From Rhyacophila brunnea (lineage: Eukaryota > Arthropoda > Insecta > Trichoptera > Rhyacophilidae): a stretch of DNA of 64,000 bases. This document shows positions 35,890 to 48,320 of the stretch, one piece after another. The translations under genes were made by a program, and so were the position numbers. Within the stretch, counting starts at the first letter, position 1. Every line of letters starts with the position of its first letter. Under the pieces are notes generated by a model. That model made no database searches. It saw only the letters and a program-made list of their open reading frames with translations, and was not told where the DNA came from. The stretch lies in NCBI GenBank assembly GCA_022495005.1, contig JAGYXB010000204.1, forward strand, positions 434,001-498,000, read 5' to 3'.

Positions 35890-36640
35890 TAAATAGTTTT
35901 AGTGCACATTAGATAGGTACTCGTAGATCGGAGATCATAAGATATATTGATCGCGTGGAAATAGTGAATAAATCGGAAACATCCGACGTATGCTCGAGTA
36001 AAGTCGCCTTTTATTGGTGTCACTTGTCGCTACATAAAAACATCTAGCTAGACGTCTTAAATTATCTTAACTTAGTGTAAGATTTTTTGAATGATAGGTA
36101 ACCTATAAAATGACCCCAAAACACACGCGCGAGATTTTTACACATAATAATTGCAAGAGCACTAATTCGAGTTACCTACTATTTTTAAACTAAATTTCTT
36201 GTTTCTATAGTTCATCCTAAAAAGATTTAAAAAAAATCTAAATATTTATAACATGGATCTGTGATATTTTTTTTGTGAAATAAAAATTCATTCTCTGTAT
36301 ATTTGAAAAAAAAAATAGAAATTGAGAAAAGTCATTCACCTTTATGTTGTAGTATTATATGTGATATTTTCCATTCACCCCCAGGCGGTTGAAACTTACA
36401 ATGCAATTCGGTGCGATATTGTTTGAAATCTTTGCAGTTAGTTCTCAAAAGTGCAGACAGCATAAAATCAATAACTCTACTCGCGAGTCGCGAAACGCTG
36501 TCACATTGGTAGTTCATGTCGAGCTTATGATGTTGGAATATTAAATTTCGCCGAAAACAATATTATATTAGTATCTTTTACAATATGTTTGCAGATCCGC
36601 GAGTGAAAAAGTGCGGCGAGCATCTTTACTAATTCAATCC
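35890..36640. other. AT-rich non-coding tract
   Basis: No gene or bounded repeat recognised. Confidence 0.45.
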
Positions 36641-36646
36641 TTTTAT

Positions 36647-36666
36647 ACACACACACACACACACAC
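36647..36666. repeat. (AC)10 microsatellite
   Basis: Twenty bases of perfect AC dinucleotide, with further CACACACA at about 36672-36679. Confidence 0.97.
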
Positions 36667-36669
36667 GTC

Positions 36670-37650
36670 TCGCACACACAGATGCAAATACCTGGATGAA
36701 TACACACACCGTTACACTGTACCCACATAATTCGTAAAATATTCTTTTTCGAATCGTATTTAATAATAGATGTTTCGAGACGTTTCAAGTTTGTATTTGG
36801 TTGTACCTCCACTTACCTACGTAAAACATTCAAATAAAATAATAACTTTTTGCTTTAATGGCCGGCAATAAAAAGTAATTGTTTCCTTTCCCGTTTTAAA
36901 ATGAAAGAATGAAAACTGTATAATATCTATCCCTACTTTTTTATCATGAGTTTATTACACCGAGCCGGCCGTGATTTCTTAGAGCGAAACAGCACCCATT
37001 TATATTATTTATATAATTTCTTATTTTTCGAGATTGTAAGTATTATTTTTTCAGTGTGTTCCAGGAATAATTTCTTAAACTCATTTCATACTTTCCGACT
37101 AAATGCTTCTTCTGCGAACTTTCGCTTTTGATTGAAAATTATATTTTTTTGTTATTATTCCTTTGGCTTAATTTTTCTTTCTGGAATAGCGGGAAAAATT
37201 ATGTAATTTTGCGAAAATTTCTCCGCACTCCAAGTTAATGAAACAAATTATTTGTATACCGTAGCTTGGAATTTAAGCGAACATTTTATTTAAATTACAT
37301 GAAATTGAAATTACGTAGTTAGGAAAGATTATAAGTTAATGTTTTATATTCTTCAGAAATAAATTATTGTTCTTCTGTTTATAATGACATACCTATTAAG
37401 CTTTATATTAAAAAAGTAAGGTAAAGTAATAATTACTTGCTATTAAGAAAGTTTACCACACAGTGTCGGTTTTGTCGGAAAAGCTCATGAGGCGATCGAT
37501 TCTTCAAAAAGTATAACCGTTTAAAAAATATACTTATTTTTCACAAATCGCGTGTAAAAACAATCTGGAAACATAATTTTAAGCACCACTATAATAATAT
37601 ATTTCGCATTGTACTGTAATGTTATCCTCTGTTGTGTCACACTTGAACGT
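36670..37650. other. AT-rich non-coding tract
   Basis: No gene or bounded repeat recognised. Confidence 0.45.
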
Positions 37651-37654
37651 CAGG

Positions 37655-37795
37655 CGACTTTTCTCGGCAGGCTTTCACTCAAGGATGGAAGACATTAAAC
37701 CACCTAGAAAACTCCTCTTCAATGAAGTGGAAGGGAAGACGCTGGTCGAGAAACCCACGGTGGGTTGTAGATAATTTCATTTGTCATAGAAAAAT
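37655..37795 (+). pseudogene. LINE C-terminal fragment, frameshifted
   Basis: One frame gives RLFSAGFHSRMEDIKPPRKL then LFNEVEG. A shifted frame continues KWKGRRWSRNPRWVVDNFIC. This matches the block order W.GH..RMEDNRPPRKLLF.E, GKRR.GRPR.RW.D of non-LTR retrotransposon C-termini. One frameshift and no surviving ends. Confidence 0.7.
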
Positions 37796-38229
37796 CTTGC
37801 TACTGAGTAGTTAACAATGCAAGTAAAAATTAAAAATAAATAGTTATCTTTTTAAAGATTATATAAAAATATTTTTGTTACTTATAACATTTTAGCACCT
37901 CCAGCACAACAATATTTGAGGAGGCATCATACATAATAAAATATATGTATATATATATTATATAGTAGAAAATAATTTGTGTGTTCAATCAATGATATTT
38001 TTAAAGATAATTACCATTTTCACTCCTGACCAGCATATTGTTAACCATCGCAGAGTTTGAGTAATACAAATATGCATTCATTGTCTATGTATGTGTATAC
38101 TCACACTGGTGGCTCCCTACAAATTTCTCCACCAAGACGCTAATCAATATGATGGTTTAAGTAATGTTGAACCTATCGGTGAAAACCGCATGTTTGAAAG
38201 CTTAACGTCTTACTATACTTATATACATG

Positions 38230-38440
38230 AGATTAGTCGTATAATGCCGAGGGGAGTGGAGCCAACCCATTGATAAGGATGTTTGACAGTCAAATCTCGT
38301 CACGATCCTCAGCCATGAGGTCCTGACGAAGTAATCTTCCATTCGCTTAAATTGTATTTTTTCCGTTTCTGGAGGGGGGTTGGTTCCTGGCCCGGATCCG
38401 AACCACCCCACCCTTGTGTGTGCCTTGAGTGATACGTACA
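38230..38440 (-). repeat. Possible SINE-like segment (minus strand)
   Basis: On the minus strand, a B-box-like GGTTCGGATCC (near 38395) lies in a GC-rich head GGGTGGGGTGGTTCGG and is followed by CAGGAACCAACCCCCCTCC, then a moderately GC-rich body to about 38230. The expected A box upstream is not clear, and there is no second copy here. Treat as a tentative repeat. Confidence 0.3.
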
Positions 38441-39584
38441 GAGAGTTGAGAGAGGCGTACTACTATTTAGTGGAAAGTCTTCAATAGACCTAAAAGAAGC
38501 AGACCTAGCTTAAATATGTATTATATATTATATAAATATATTATTAAGTACATTTTAACGGTAGCGAATTATTGTCCTTATACCCTACGTGAATGGTGGA
38601 ATAAAATAAAATCAATATTATGTAATGATTTTTAAGATAATATATTAAGAAACATATATTTATATAATGTGCACATTATTTTTCCATAAATCGGCTATAC
38701 AGTATAACCGTAACAATTAATAGCTGTAATATTTCCCAAAAGAGCTACTAAGGAAAACATTCAGAATATATTTTTCTTTTATTATTTTTGATTTGTTACG
38801 ACGGTTCTCAAGGGTTTTATTTTATTACAACTTTTGTTATTTGATAAATCGTACATTGTATTGAATCATAAAAAGCCCAAGATAACGACGTAAATGCAGT
38901 ATCTATCTCAATTTACATTTTATTAGTAATCGCATCTCTATCGAAATGCTGTTTTATTTGCTATACTTACTTGAATTTTATTTTCTGTGGCATCATCATC
39001 AATTCTATCTACAATCTTCATGTTCACTGTGTAAAGACTTATAGTTTTAATACACGTTTTATCCTTCAATGGGTGAAAATCAAAGCGTTTGGATTATATC
39101 CAGAGAAAGTTTTATGTACTATACCTATATTATATTACAACGCTTGATGATGATTCATTAGCATTTTAAGTGTTTGTTATTGTAATTAATTGTAGCATAA
39201 GAAAATGTAATATTTTAAACGTCATACCCATCTATTTTGACATTTCTATATTACGTACATTATGTGATTCTTCGTCTGGACGACTGTTATATATATTTGG
39301 CTGTCTATTTATATTCAATAATTATTGATCTTTGTAAAATCCAGTGTTGTAAAATGGTATTGCGAAAATGTCTTGGAAAATAGTTGTAGATAGAATGTTT
39401 GGAATAACACGGGACTCCATCAATTTGAGAGACGGAACGATAGAGTCTGTAGTAGGTACCTACATATTATGGAAAATTCGGTCCGAGTCAATAGTTTTAC
39501 TTTCTTCACTATTTACCATTCAAAAAAAATGGTTCTGAAAACTTTTTTCAATGTCCAACGTTTGTCTTCTCACTGTTTGTTGAT

Positions 39585-39598
39585 AAACTAGCACATTC
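39585..39598 (+). repeat. Target-site duplication, left, of the Gly-like SINE
   Basis: AAACTAGCACATTC is repeated exactly at 39788-39801. Confidence 0.9.
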
Positions 39599-39787
39599 GG
39601 CGGCTCTCGTGGTGCAGTGGGTAAGGCGCTGGCCTTCCACCCGAGAGTTCTGGGTTCGATTCCCGGTCATGACAAAAATATTTATGTGTTTTTCTCAAAG
39701 CCTGGGTGTTTGTGATTGTTCAAAATTACTAACAACCACCTTGTACGAAAAAGCAAGGACATGGTTACTAATAATTCAAAAAAAAAA
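39599..39787 (+). mobile_element. tRNA-Gly-like SINE with poly(A) tail and target duplication
   Basis: The head TGGTGCAGTGGGTAAGGCGC is an A box and GGGTTCGATTCCCGG a B-box arm, 43 nt apart. The anticodon-loop region GCCTTCCACCC resembles tRNA-Gly(UCC). The body of about 100 bp ends in an A-run. AAACTAGCACATTC flanks the element at 39585-39598 and 39788-39801, a perfect 14-bp target duplication (its first A's merge with the tail). This family differs from the SINE at 11021, both in head and in having a poly(A) rather than a GAAGAAG tail, so a different LINE partner is likely. Confidence 0.93.
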
Positions 39788-40089
39788 AAACTAGCACATT
39801 CTATAGTAGTTTTGATACTGAAAAGGTCTATGCAAAACTTCATTTACCATTGTAACGAGCCATGCAGCACGAAAAATAAATTGAAATAAAGCAGCCACAT
39901 TCATGCCAAAATCGACTCAAGTATCTATGTATCTTCATTAAAATATTATATCATTGAAATCAATTGTAACAAATAAAACGGCACTGGAAAAATATTATTA
40001 ATAAACTATAAAATATATTAGACGCCTGATAATATAATATATGTATCCAGAAATTACAAAATCCAACACATACTATTTGTAAGCGAATC

Positions 40090-41705
40090 AAATTGAAGAT
40101 CTTGGCATAAAAACATCAAATGTCCACTTTTTTCCATTTTCATTTTATTGCATTTCTATATTCCCTGTGTATGATTACATACAACAAACTGCGCAAAGAT
40201 ATATTTTTAAAAAAAATCATAAGTCCCTCAAATCTGCTCTCAAAAATATGCCACTTTTCTAAAAACCGCAATAGTCCAGGCATTTTTGTGTGAAAACAGC
40301 AAAGGTCCAGTAGTTCTACACTTTTATCACCAGGCGGCGATAGTAATGTTAGTAAACATTCCATACAATTTAGTGTCTGGTCTGAGCTGTCAAATTATCC
40401 TTGATTCGTTTAATTATTGCTTTTTATAACGTTTTATTATGATTGTGTTTATATTTTATCATGGATATTACTAGCATAGACATCTGAAACGTCTCGAAAG
40501 AGAAAAATTAACAAAACCATGCAACGTTTTTACCAAATAACGGTGACTTTCATTATTGTTCAGTTGGATGCAATAAGGAAAATTCTGGGCCCTTCATTAT
40601 AAAATCTAAAGAGACCGGAGAAAAAGATTTTTTTAATATGAAATATAGGTTAAAACTTTGGCATTTTTCGGTAAAAATTTGTAGGCTAGTTATAATGTAC
40701 AAAATAGACCAGGCTAGTAAGGGAGAAGTGCTTTGCGAACATTTCAGTTTCTCTCTAGGCTGTGGGATAGATTCAATGTAGTGAATAAAAATCAAATGCA
40801 AGTCACAATTGCATTTACAACAACATATGGTGGATAAGTTCCAACGAAAGGAGCTAAATAAAAAAATATTTTAAAATTAGCTAAATATTTACAAAACCCA
40901 ATAAATGTATCGTTTAATTTGCTGATAGTGTAGGTGTCAGACGAGGCTAATCGGTTTTAATTTTTCGTGTTAACTATCAATTCATGGTGGAAATCCATTG
41001 TGTTAATGATTTAATTTAATAAAACACATTTTTAGTACTTATTCCAATTTAAAAAAATACATCTGGATAGGTTTCGTCCGCCTTAGAGGGACATTTTCAA
41101 ATGTTGAAAACAGTTGGCAGAAAAACAGAGGCGGACGAAACCGGTCCAGATTTATTTATTAAAAGTGGAATAAATACATACTAAAAAATGTGTTTTATTA
41201 AATTAAATCAATAATAATAATATGAAGATAATCAGTATTAATCCGCACATGATTAAAACATTTTTTCAAATATTTAATTCTTGATTTTTTAGAAACATTG
41301 AAGTCGTTTGTTAATAGGTAAATAATATGTCCAAACCTTATTAAAAGTTGTATTATGATTTAAAAATAACAGAAATATATATTCTTTATTTTATTTAATA
41401 AAATTATAGTTTTAGTAATACTATTTACATTTCGATCTTTTCAATTTTGCAATAAAAACAACAAATGTCCAAAAATTGTGTAAAAACAGCAAATGTCACA
41501 CTCATTCTTTTTTAAATATCTATTTAACCAAAATAAATTTTATATTTTTTTTTATATTCATATAGTGCATATACGGTTTCTCTATAATTTCTCATTGTCA
41601 AATTAATAAAAAAAAATTTGACAACCAAGACATTATGTTTTTACCCTCTCCTGAAAAAAAAGTGTTTTGTGACATTTGCTGTTTTTATGCCAAGATCTTC
41701 AATTT
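40090..41705. mobile_element. 1.6-kb inverted-repeat DNA transposon with motif arrays
   Basis: The left end AAATTGAAGATCTTGGCATA then AAAACATCAAATGTCC is the complement of the right end (41668-41705) with one substitution in about 35 bp. The word AAAACAGCAAATGTCC recurs, with variants, at 40110, 40261, 40292, 41454 and 41484, spaced about 30 bp within each side, like transposase-binding arrays. AATT abuts GAAGATC on both sides, a possible target duplication. A plus-strand stretch (about 40538-40780) reads NGDFHYCSVGCNKENSGPF and KSKETGEKDFFNMKYRLKLW, which I do not recognise and which may be a transposase relic. A MITE is nested at 41007-41210. Confidence 0.8.
41007..41210. mobile_element. 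MITE nested in the 40-kb transposon
   Basis: TGATTTAATTTAATAAAACA then CATTTTTAGTA at the left pairs with the right end (41180-41210). A second inner pair, GGTTTCGTCCGCCT (from about 41070) with AGGCGGACGAAACC (about 41129-41142), lies inward. The 204-bp element is non-coding. Confidence 0.82.
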
Positions 41706-44700
41706 ATTGAAGAAGTCTCGTGTTGCATTTCAGTTGTCCTTATTATTACGACTAAGAAAATAACAAAATGTAGGTAGTTACTTATTATATTTTATAATTA
41801 GGTTTTTATTAGTTGGAGTCTTCGTGGGCCCAAATAAGTATTAGTCCTTTCCCCCTTCAATTTAAAAAGCGGCTCTGGGTATATGGGTAGAAACAATAAT
41901 ACGATTATTTCAATATTGAAGTATTTTCTAATCCACTTAATTTACAATACATTTTCTTTACCAACAGAATCCTTGCGGCATGTAATCGACAAAATACATT
42001 TTGTTTCATTCTTTTGTTTCCCCTTTGTATCCGATTAATATTCTACGTAGATACCTCCATATTATATTTTATTCATTTTGAATATAATAATTACTTACTT
42101 CTTCTTTGTTTTCCATTTCCTTTGGAAATAATCGTTTTTTGTCGTTTCTCTTTATTTTTACTAATGCTGTATTCACGTACATAAATTATTATTGTGTATG
42201 TATTGTTTCCAGTATTTTGTCTAGATGGAATTCAAACAAGTCGTCGGCGGACGCTTCGTTCGTTCTGTGTATTTACACATACTATCTAAAACATATTATA
42301 TTTTAATTTTATACATATTTTTTAAATAATTAAGTGGGTACATAATATGCCAATAAGTACTACTGTATTAAATTTACATATTATTTTGTTTTCACCAAAC
42401 GACATTTTAAAATTTAACGTGATTCATAGTAAAGACGTTCAATTATGTAGATTTTGTATGCCTTAATAAATAGTTAGGTTGTAAAGAAAACGTTCAGTTT
42501 ATTTGCTTCTTCCATAACTAGTCGAATGACAGTAGTTTTTGCAAATACCTTTTTCTTAAATAGTCAATGCACCCATACTACTATTTGTACATAATAATAT
42601 ATCATAACTCATATATAACTAAAAATGCAAGACCATATATGTATAGACGCGTATTTCTTGCATTACGCTGCACGTGATGCGTCACAACTTTCCATCCTAT
42701 ACTCTGCTCACTGCCTGTTTTAATTGACATGTAGAGTAGAGCCAGTTCATTGTCACCAACTGGCAAAATACGTGTATTGTCTTTGAACTGTTGAAACAAC
42801 CGTTGTGACAATTTTATTAAGCTTAGTTTTTTTTTGTTTTATATTTTTTGTTCGTTTATACACCGCATATATTAATAAAATCACTATAATGTATTAAATA
42901 CTAAAATTAAAATATTTCTAATTATAAAAACTTCAAATAAAACAAGTCTCATTTTAATTAGACCATAATACATTCAATGTACGTAGTCGTATCATCGGAG
43001 TTATCACAAGTATTAGAGGAAAACAAACCCCCCACTATCGATATTTAGAAAAATCTAGTCATTCAGATAATGTTTAAAAGCAGTTTTTGATCTGTTGAAT
43101 TTTTGTTTTTGTTTTATTACATCGTCAGTTTTAACATTTCAATAACGATATTATAAATTATAATATCTTCTTTGTCAGACAATACAATAGTAAGTTATAA
43201 TTAACACTGTATTATTTATTGAATTAAAGTTGTTAAGTACTCATAAACTGTTTCTGGTACAACTTATAGATGGGTCGTTATAAATAAATAAGTATATCTG
43301 CCAAGACCGTCCATTTATCTATACTAACAATTGCATTACACTGATTTACGCATTGCAATATAACACGGTAACTCATTTTCACTTTAGTGAGTTCTGGATA
43401 TTAAAGAACACCTATTACACACAATAGTTAACTCATATGTGGTTGCACAGTTGGCGATACAATTCAATTATAAAGTGACATAATTGTAGACGAATTAATC
43501 ATATTGACGTTATTATTTGAAAAAATGCATATTGTGATGTAACATTAAATCATAGATTCTTGAACGCTTTGAAACTGGCACGATAAAGAATTTACTTTCC
43601 CAAGTATTATTTAAGTATTTGTTATATTTATCTCTATAATGTCTAGCAATAATTGATGATCTTGAAAATAAATTTATTAAATTATAAATGACGCATGTAC
43701 TTACGCAAGATAAGTAACGCATGTTTGGGTGTTGCTATTTTAATGGATTGTGTAAATTAGACGGAAAATAATGTTTTTCCAAATCTTTTTCACGCGGGAT
43801 TTTTTCCTACCGTTGACGGCAGTATTATAATTCCGAGTTTATTCAAATTCGGTGACAATTTGTCCATGGACTGGCTCTATATTGTTATGTAACATTGTGC
43901 ACAACACAATATAAGTGGACAGAGTGACTACCTCCTACTACCACTTGTAACAGTATCTATGTAGTCACTAGTGTGACTCAAGCAAAGGGGATTGAATAAT
44001 TACACTTAATGACACTATTATTATTATTAACTTAAATTTTAAACGGCAGCGTGTTTTTAATGTCGTTCACAAACTACAACTTAATAACACACCTACCATT
44101 GTAAATATTTTAAATTTTTTATTTCTATAAGAATATTAACGTAAGGGATTGGAATCCCGGAAAGAATTTTCCTATCGGGATTTTAGGATTAGTAATCCTG
44201 TTAAAAAAAAACTTAATATAAAACGTTGCCCAAATAATGTGTTCATTCTTACCTACTTATTATAAATATGGTTTTTCAATAATGAACATTTATACAAATA
44301 TACTTAATTGGCGTTTTGTAATTATTTTTTATACGATTCAACGGGTAATATTTTTTTAACGGTCATTCATATAATTCAGAAAAAATCACAATAGTGTACC
44401 TATAGGAGAATATACAAGCCATTATTAGGATGGAATAAAATCGTTTCTACAATATTTTACATAAGTACGAAAAACGATTTTGTCCCAAAAAATGTAAGTT
44501 GTTAAATCAGAATTTTCATATATTTTACCTACAACTTTGAAACTAAACGTTTTCTTTTGAGATATATTTATTTAATTAACCCAATGTTTACGGGCTCTTT
44601 TAATTATTTTTTTAATTAACGTGTTAATTTCCATTTGAAAAGCAATTAGCAAAAACACAATAGTTTATTTCTATAAAAGCTGTAGGTACTCCAATTTCCT

Positions 44701-46845
44701 GCTACCTATTTGAATTCAGAGATTTTGGTATCATTCTGAATAAAGCTGTGTCTAAAAATCACGAGGGTCGGTATTGCATACATACCCTAATAAGTATATA
44801 ATTTTTCGCTAAATATGTTTCTTGTTATTAAAAATACTGGCAATCCAGTAGGGACAAAACTGAACTTCGAAATCAGTAGTTCTACGATCTCAGCTAAATA
44901 AATACCTTGGATCAAAATTATTCAAAATTCATTTGCAATATATGTAGATATATTATTCTGTATTTAAATTTTAACAATATAAAGGCAGAGACAAGTCTAA
45001 AAAGAAATCATCAGTCGTGTAAGAAGAGCCTGAAAAAGTAAATATGTAGGTAGGGAGATATCTTGTTACGCATTCTTGTAATTATAAACAAAATATATTC
45101 AAAGAAATACGTTCTGCGAATAATTTTATTTCTTCAGATTCCTTAAAATGAATAGTTTTATCATTCCAGTGCGGTACCTACTCTAAATTTATGGCAGTCA
45201 TTGTTAGATACCTATTATATCTAGGTAAACATAATTTTTCGCCTGTCTCTCCTTCGTCATATTATTGTTTCGCTTACGTACTAATAAGACATTAATGCAC
45301 ATGGAATATACAGCTCAGTTTTCCAAACGTAATAACGAAGTTAATAAATCGTCCGATTCGTCTGCTACTGACCAACGGTAGATTAACGAATGAGTAAAAA
45401 ATTCAAGCTGTCAATTGTTACGATTATCGTAATGTCCTCCGATAATCCTAATATTTTATTTATTGACATATTATTATAGATTTTCATAAAATATGTAGCA
45501 GTGAAAACAACACAAGTTTTACAATTTCATAAATTCAAATTTAAAAAATATTGATAAATCTCTTATTCTCCAAAATGTAAATTAATAAATTAATTAATGC
45601 AAATTAAGTATAGATTTTTTAGGTCCGAATGATTGCGTATAAATGTCAAATCGTTTTTCGTTCAATTCATCAATTTGCGTAGTGATTGACTGGGAGAGTA
45701 AACTATCAAACATGTCTGGATCAAATATAAAATATCAAAGAAGCCTGGTCTGCGAACACAGAATGCAGATTCGGGGTGCTCCACGGGAAAAAAAGTCCGA
45801 AAACTGTAAATCGTCTGACTTGCGTGCCAATAGAGCATAGGCATAAATCAGCAATTTTCGTACATATCGAAGAGCTAAGCATTGTTTGGGGAGATAATTA
45901 CGAGTGAACAAAACCGATATTGATTTTCTTCACTATTGTCATCACTGACATTCCAAAAGATGTACTACACATCTATCTCCATTCTACACATACACCCATT
46001 TGTGTGGCTACGTTAAGTAGCACCTTGGTATTATTATGAGTGCATACACTTTAGCTTGTAATATTATTATCATTATACACCTACACACATCTATCCGTTA
46101 TTCCTTTTCTTATGATCATTTTTATTGCCCGATTTGGAGAGCCGTCCCTCTCGTCTCCCCCCCCCTATCTGACGGTGTAATAACCATTATAAAAATAAAA
46201 ATATATATCCCTGTACAGTATAATACGGGTTGGTAGGTTCTTTATAATAATAACGTCTATACAATGTCTCGTCTTGGTTAGCTTGAGCTACGATTCTCAA
46301 TACTATTATTTTCATTTAGTTTTCATCATATTATTTAATTATTACTGGCGCTGTATTCGTTCACCGATGGGTGACGTTGTAATTGAAAAAGTCTATTGTT
46401 TTGTTACGTTCAACATTTTATTCTCAAAATGGCAAAAAACATTCTGCACAAAGACGGAGCATAATAATATATTATAATATTATGTGATGATTTTAACGTA
46501 TTACGTTTTATGAGGATTTGTGAACCTCCCATCCAAATGCCAATATCATTAATTATAATCATAATTAGTTGCATTTTTTACTTAAATGTCACTTGACACA
46601 AAACTGTAACATTTTACAGCAATGTTTTTAGGCAAAACAATGTAATTATTAATAAATTAATAATTTCAAATATTTTAACATTTAAAAGTAACCATTAAAA
46701 TAATTCAAAATGGTTAAAATATATACATTTTTTTTTAAATTATCATCAATTATGTTCGTTTACAAAAATGAATAGGTAGTAGAAAATAATGTATTGAAAT
46801 GTCAAAACATAGAAGTTGTATTCAATTAGATTTAAACATCAAATA
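41706..46845. other. AT-rich non-coding tract
   Basis: About 5 kb without a gene that I can support. Near 44150-44205 a cluster of GGGATTGGAATCCCGG, TCGGGATT and GGATTAGTAATCC forms small imperfect palindromes of unknown origin. A 69-codon minus-strand frame (42602-42811) has no ATG and no known motif. Confidence 0.4.
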
Positions 46846-46849
46846 TATA

Positions 46850-47283
46850 TGTCGCAACAGCCATTGTTGTTAACTAGTGTTAATTTGAAAAAAATATGAT
46901 AAGCAGAAAATAATGCTAGCTTTTTCGCAATTTATATAAATAACTAGAACTACTGTCCAAATAAAAAATATGAACCTCATTAATTAACGAGAACAAAAAT
47001 TGAAGACAACTTGATTGATTTTAGCTACTAATAAATTAAAATAGGCACGACATTTTTGCCTATCACCTAAATAAATAGTTGTATGTTACATACCTATATA
47101 TATTTTATTGGTAAGAGAATGAAAATAAAGCTGGCATGCCGATTTTCAACCAATAATGATTAAGATGTTTGTAGTGTTGAAAAATCCCACATTTAACACC
47201 ATTGTCAAGTGTATATTTCCAAGCTAAATATTGATTCAAAAATATTAGATCTGTCAGGATGATCGCTAAGTTGGCAACGCTAG
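46850..47283 (-). mobile_element. hAT-like MITE, copy 2 of the 56.4-kb family
   Basis: Read on the minus strand from 47283, TAGCGTTGCCAACTTAGCG then CCTGACAGATCTAATATTT matches the left end of the element at 56449-56701 (CAGCGTTGCCAATTCAGCG, CTTGACAGATCTAGCATTT). The other end (GCCATTGTTGTTAAC near 46864) resembles that element's GCCAACTGTTGTTGAC. Internal similarity is patchy, and this copy is longer. Target duplication not clear. Confidence 0.55.
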
Positions 47284-47408
47284 AGTTCTATTGTAATACT
47301 AAAATGGATTGTAGCGAAATTAAAATAAAAAAATTGGAATAGCCCTTATATTATACTGTAAGTTGAAAAACTATCTCTACATAGGAACAAAAGTTCAGTA
47401 TGTATATC

Positions 47409-47410
<2 letters not shown>

Positions 47411-47452
<42 letters not shown>
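47411..47452. repeat. (AT)21 microsatellite
   Basis: Forty-two bases of perfect AT dinucleotide. Confidence 0.98.
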
Positions 47453-47456
<4 letters not shown>

Positions 47457-47596
47457 ATGGCCCGAGTGAATATAATGTAACTGATTTAACCACGGTATAT
47501 TTTTTCAAAAAATAAATTGATTAAAATGACATTTTGGTTAATTATTTGATTCTCTTCTAAGATTTTCCCATCACTTATGGATTTTTTTTATGTAGG

Positions 47597-47710
47597 TGAA
47601 TATCGAAAATGTTGAAAATCTTCGGTAGAAAGTATGCGTTCTTTCATTGCTGTCTTCGAAGGGTGGATATCTGAAAGAGGAACGGACTCGGGAGTCTCAA
47701 ATTTCAGACG
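47597..47710 (+). other. Possible cryptic exon
   Basis: A pyrimidine-rich ATTTTTTTTATGTAG ends at 47596, followed by a more GC-rich 114 nt and the donor-like CAGAC|GTAAGG at about 47710. All three frames entering from the acceptor hit stops; an ATG at 47634 opens 55 codons (MRSFIAVFEGWISERGTDSG at its start). It may be non-coding, a poison exon or chance. Confidence 0.2.
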
Positions 47711-48071
47711 TAAGGCGAAATGTTGTCGGAGGTTTTGTGCAATTCTATCACAAATAAATTACAATATTACAATGCGTAATAATATGCACTTAAGATGACG
47801 TTTGGCATGAATCACTACTCCTGCGAATATTACAATAATCTCAAACGAAATAGGCGGGAGCTACTACATTCGAATTGAAATAAAGTATCATAATGAATAA
47901 TAAACACAACTAATTCAAGGTAACTCTAGTTGAATTCTTGTATTTTATTATAATCTAACGGTTAAGGCGTTTAGATTTAGTTTATCGATATTTTTTTTAA
48001 ATGAAAAAAAAGCAATAATTATTTATTTAACAATTAGTTTTAAAACATAACACATAAAAATAGGCGATACT
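47711..48071. other. AT-rich non-coding tract
   Basis: Nothing further recognised. Confidence 0.4.
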
Positions 48072-48320
48072 TCAGTGAAACGGCAAATAATTTTCAACTA
48101 TAGGCGCGACGAAATTTCGGACTTGCTGGCACTCCAAAGAGACCAAACGTCGAGGGGTTAATACGTCAATTTGTTTCGCGATGGCGACGGGGGTATTAAT
48201 TCTTAAATCGTGTAAAGATGAATAAAAACGTTGCCCATTCATTTTAAAAAGAAAACATGTCAATGAATATATTATTATTGTTACTAATAGAACAATAAAC
48301 AGAACATTACATGGACGCAT
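48072..48320 (-). CDS. Hypothetical 82-residue ORF with N-terminal membrane segment
   Basis: From the ATG at 48320 the product begins MRPCNVLFIVLLVTIIIYSL and is followed by TCFLFKMNGQRFYSSLHDLR, with the stop at 48072. Residues 5-25 form a strong hydrophobic segment after a basic residue, as in a signal anchor or secreted protein; the remainder (LTPRRLVSLECQQVRNF and so on) is more balanced in composition than most frames here. The frame is also open upstream of the ATG. I do not recognise the family. Poly-T-rich codons can mimic membrane helices, so a chance frame is quite possible. No neighbours support it. Confidence 0.2.
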   Translation of the reverse strand: MRPCNVLFIVLLVTIIIYSLTCFLFKMNGQRFYSSLHDLRINTPVAIAKQIDVLTPRRLVSLECQQVRNFVAPIVENYLPFH

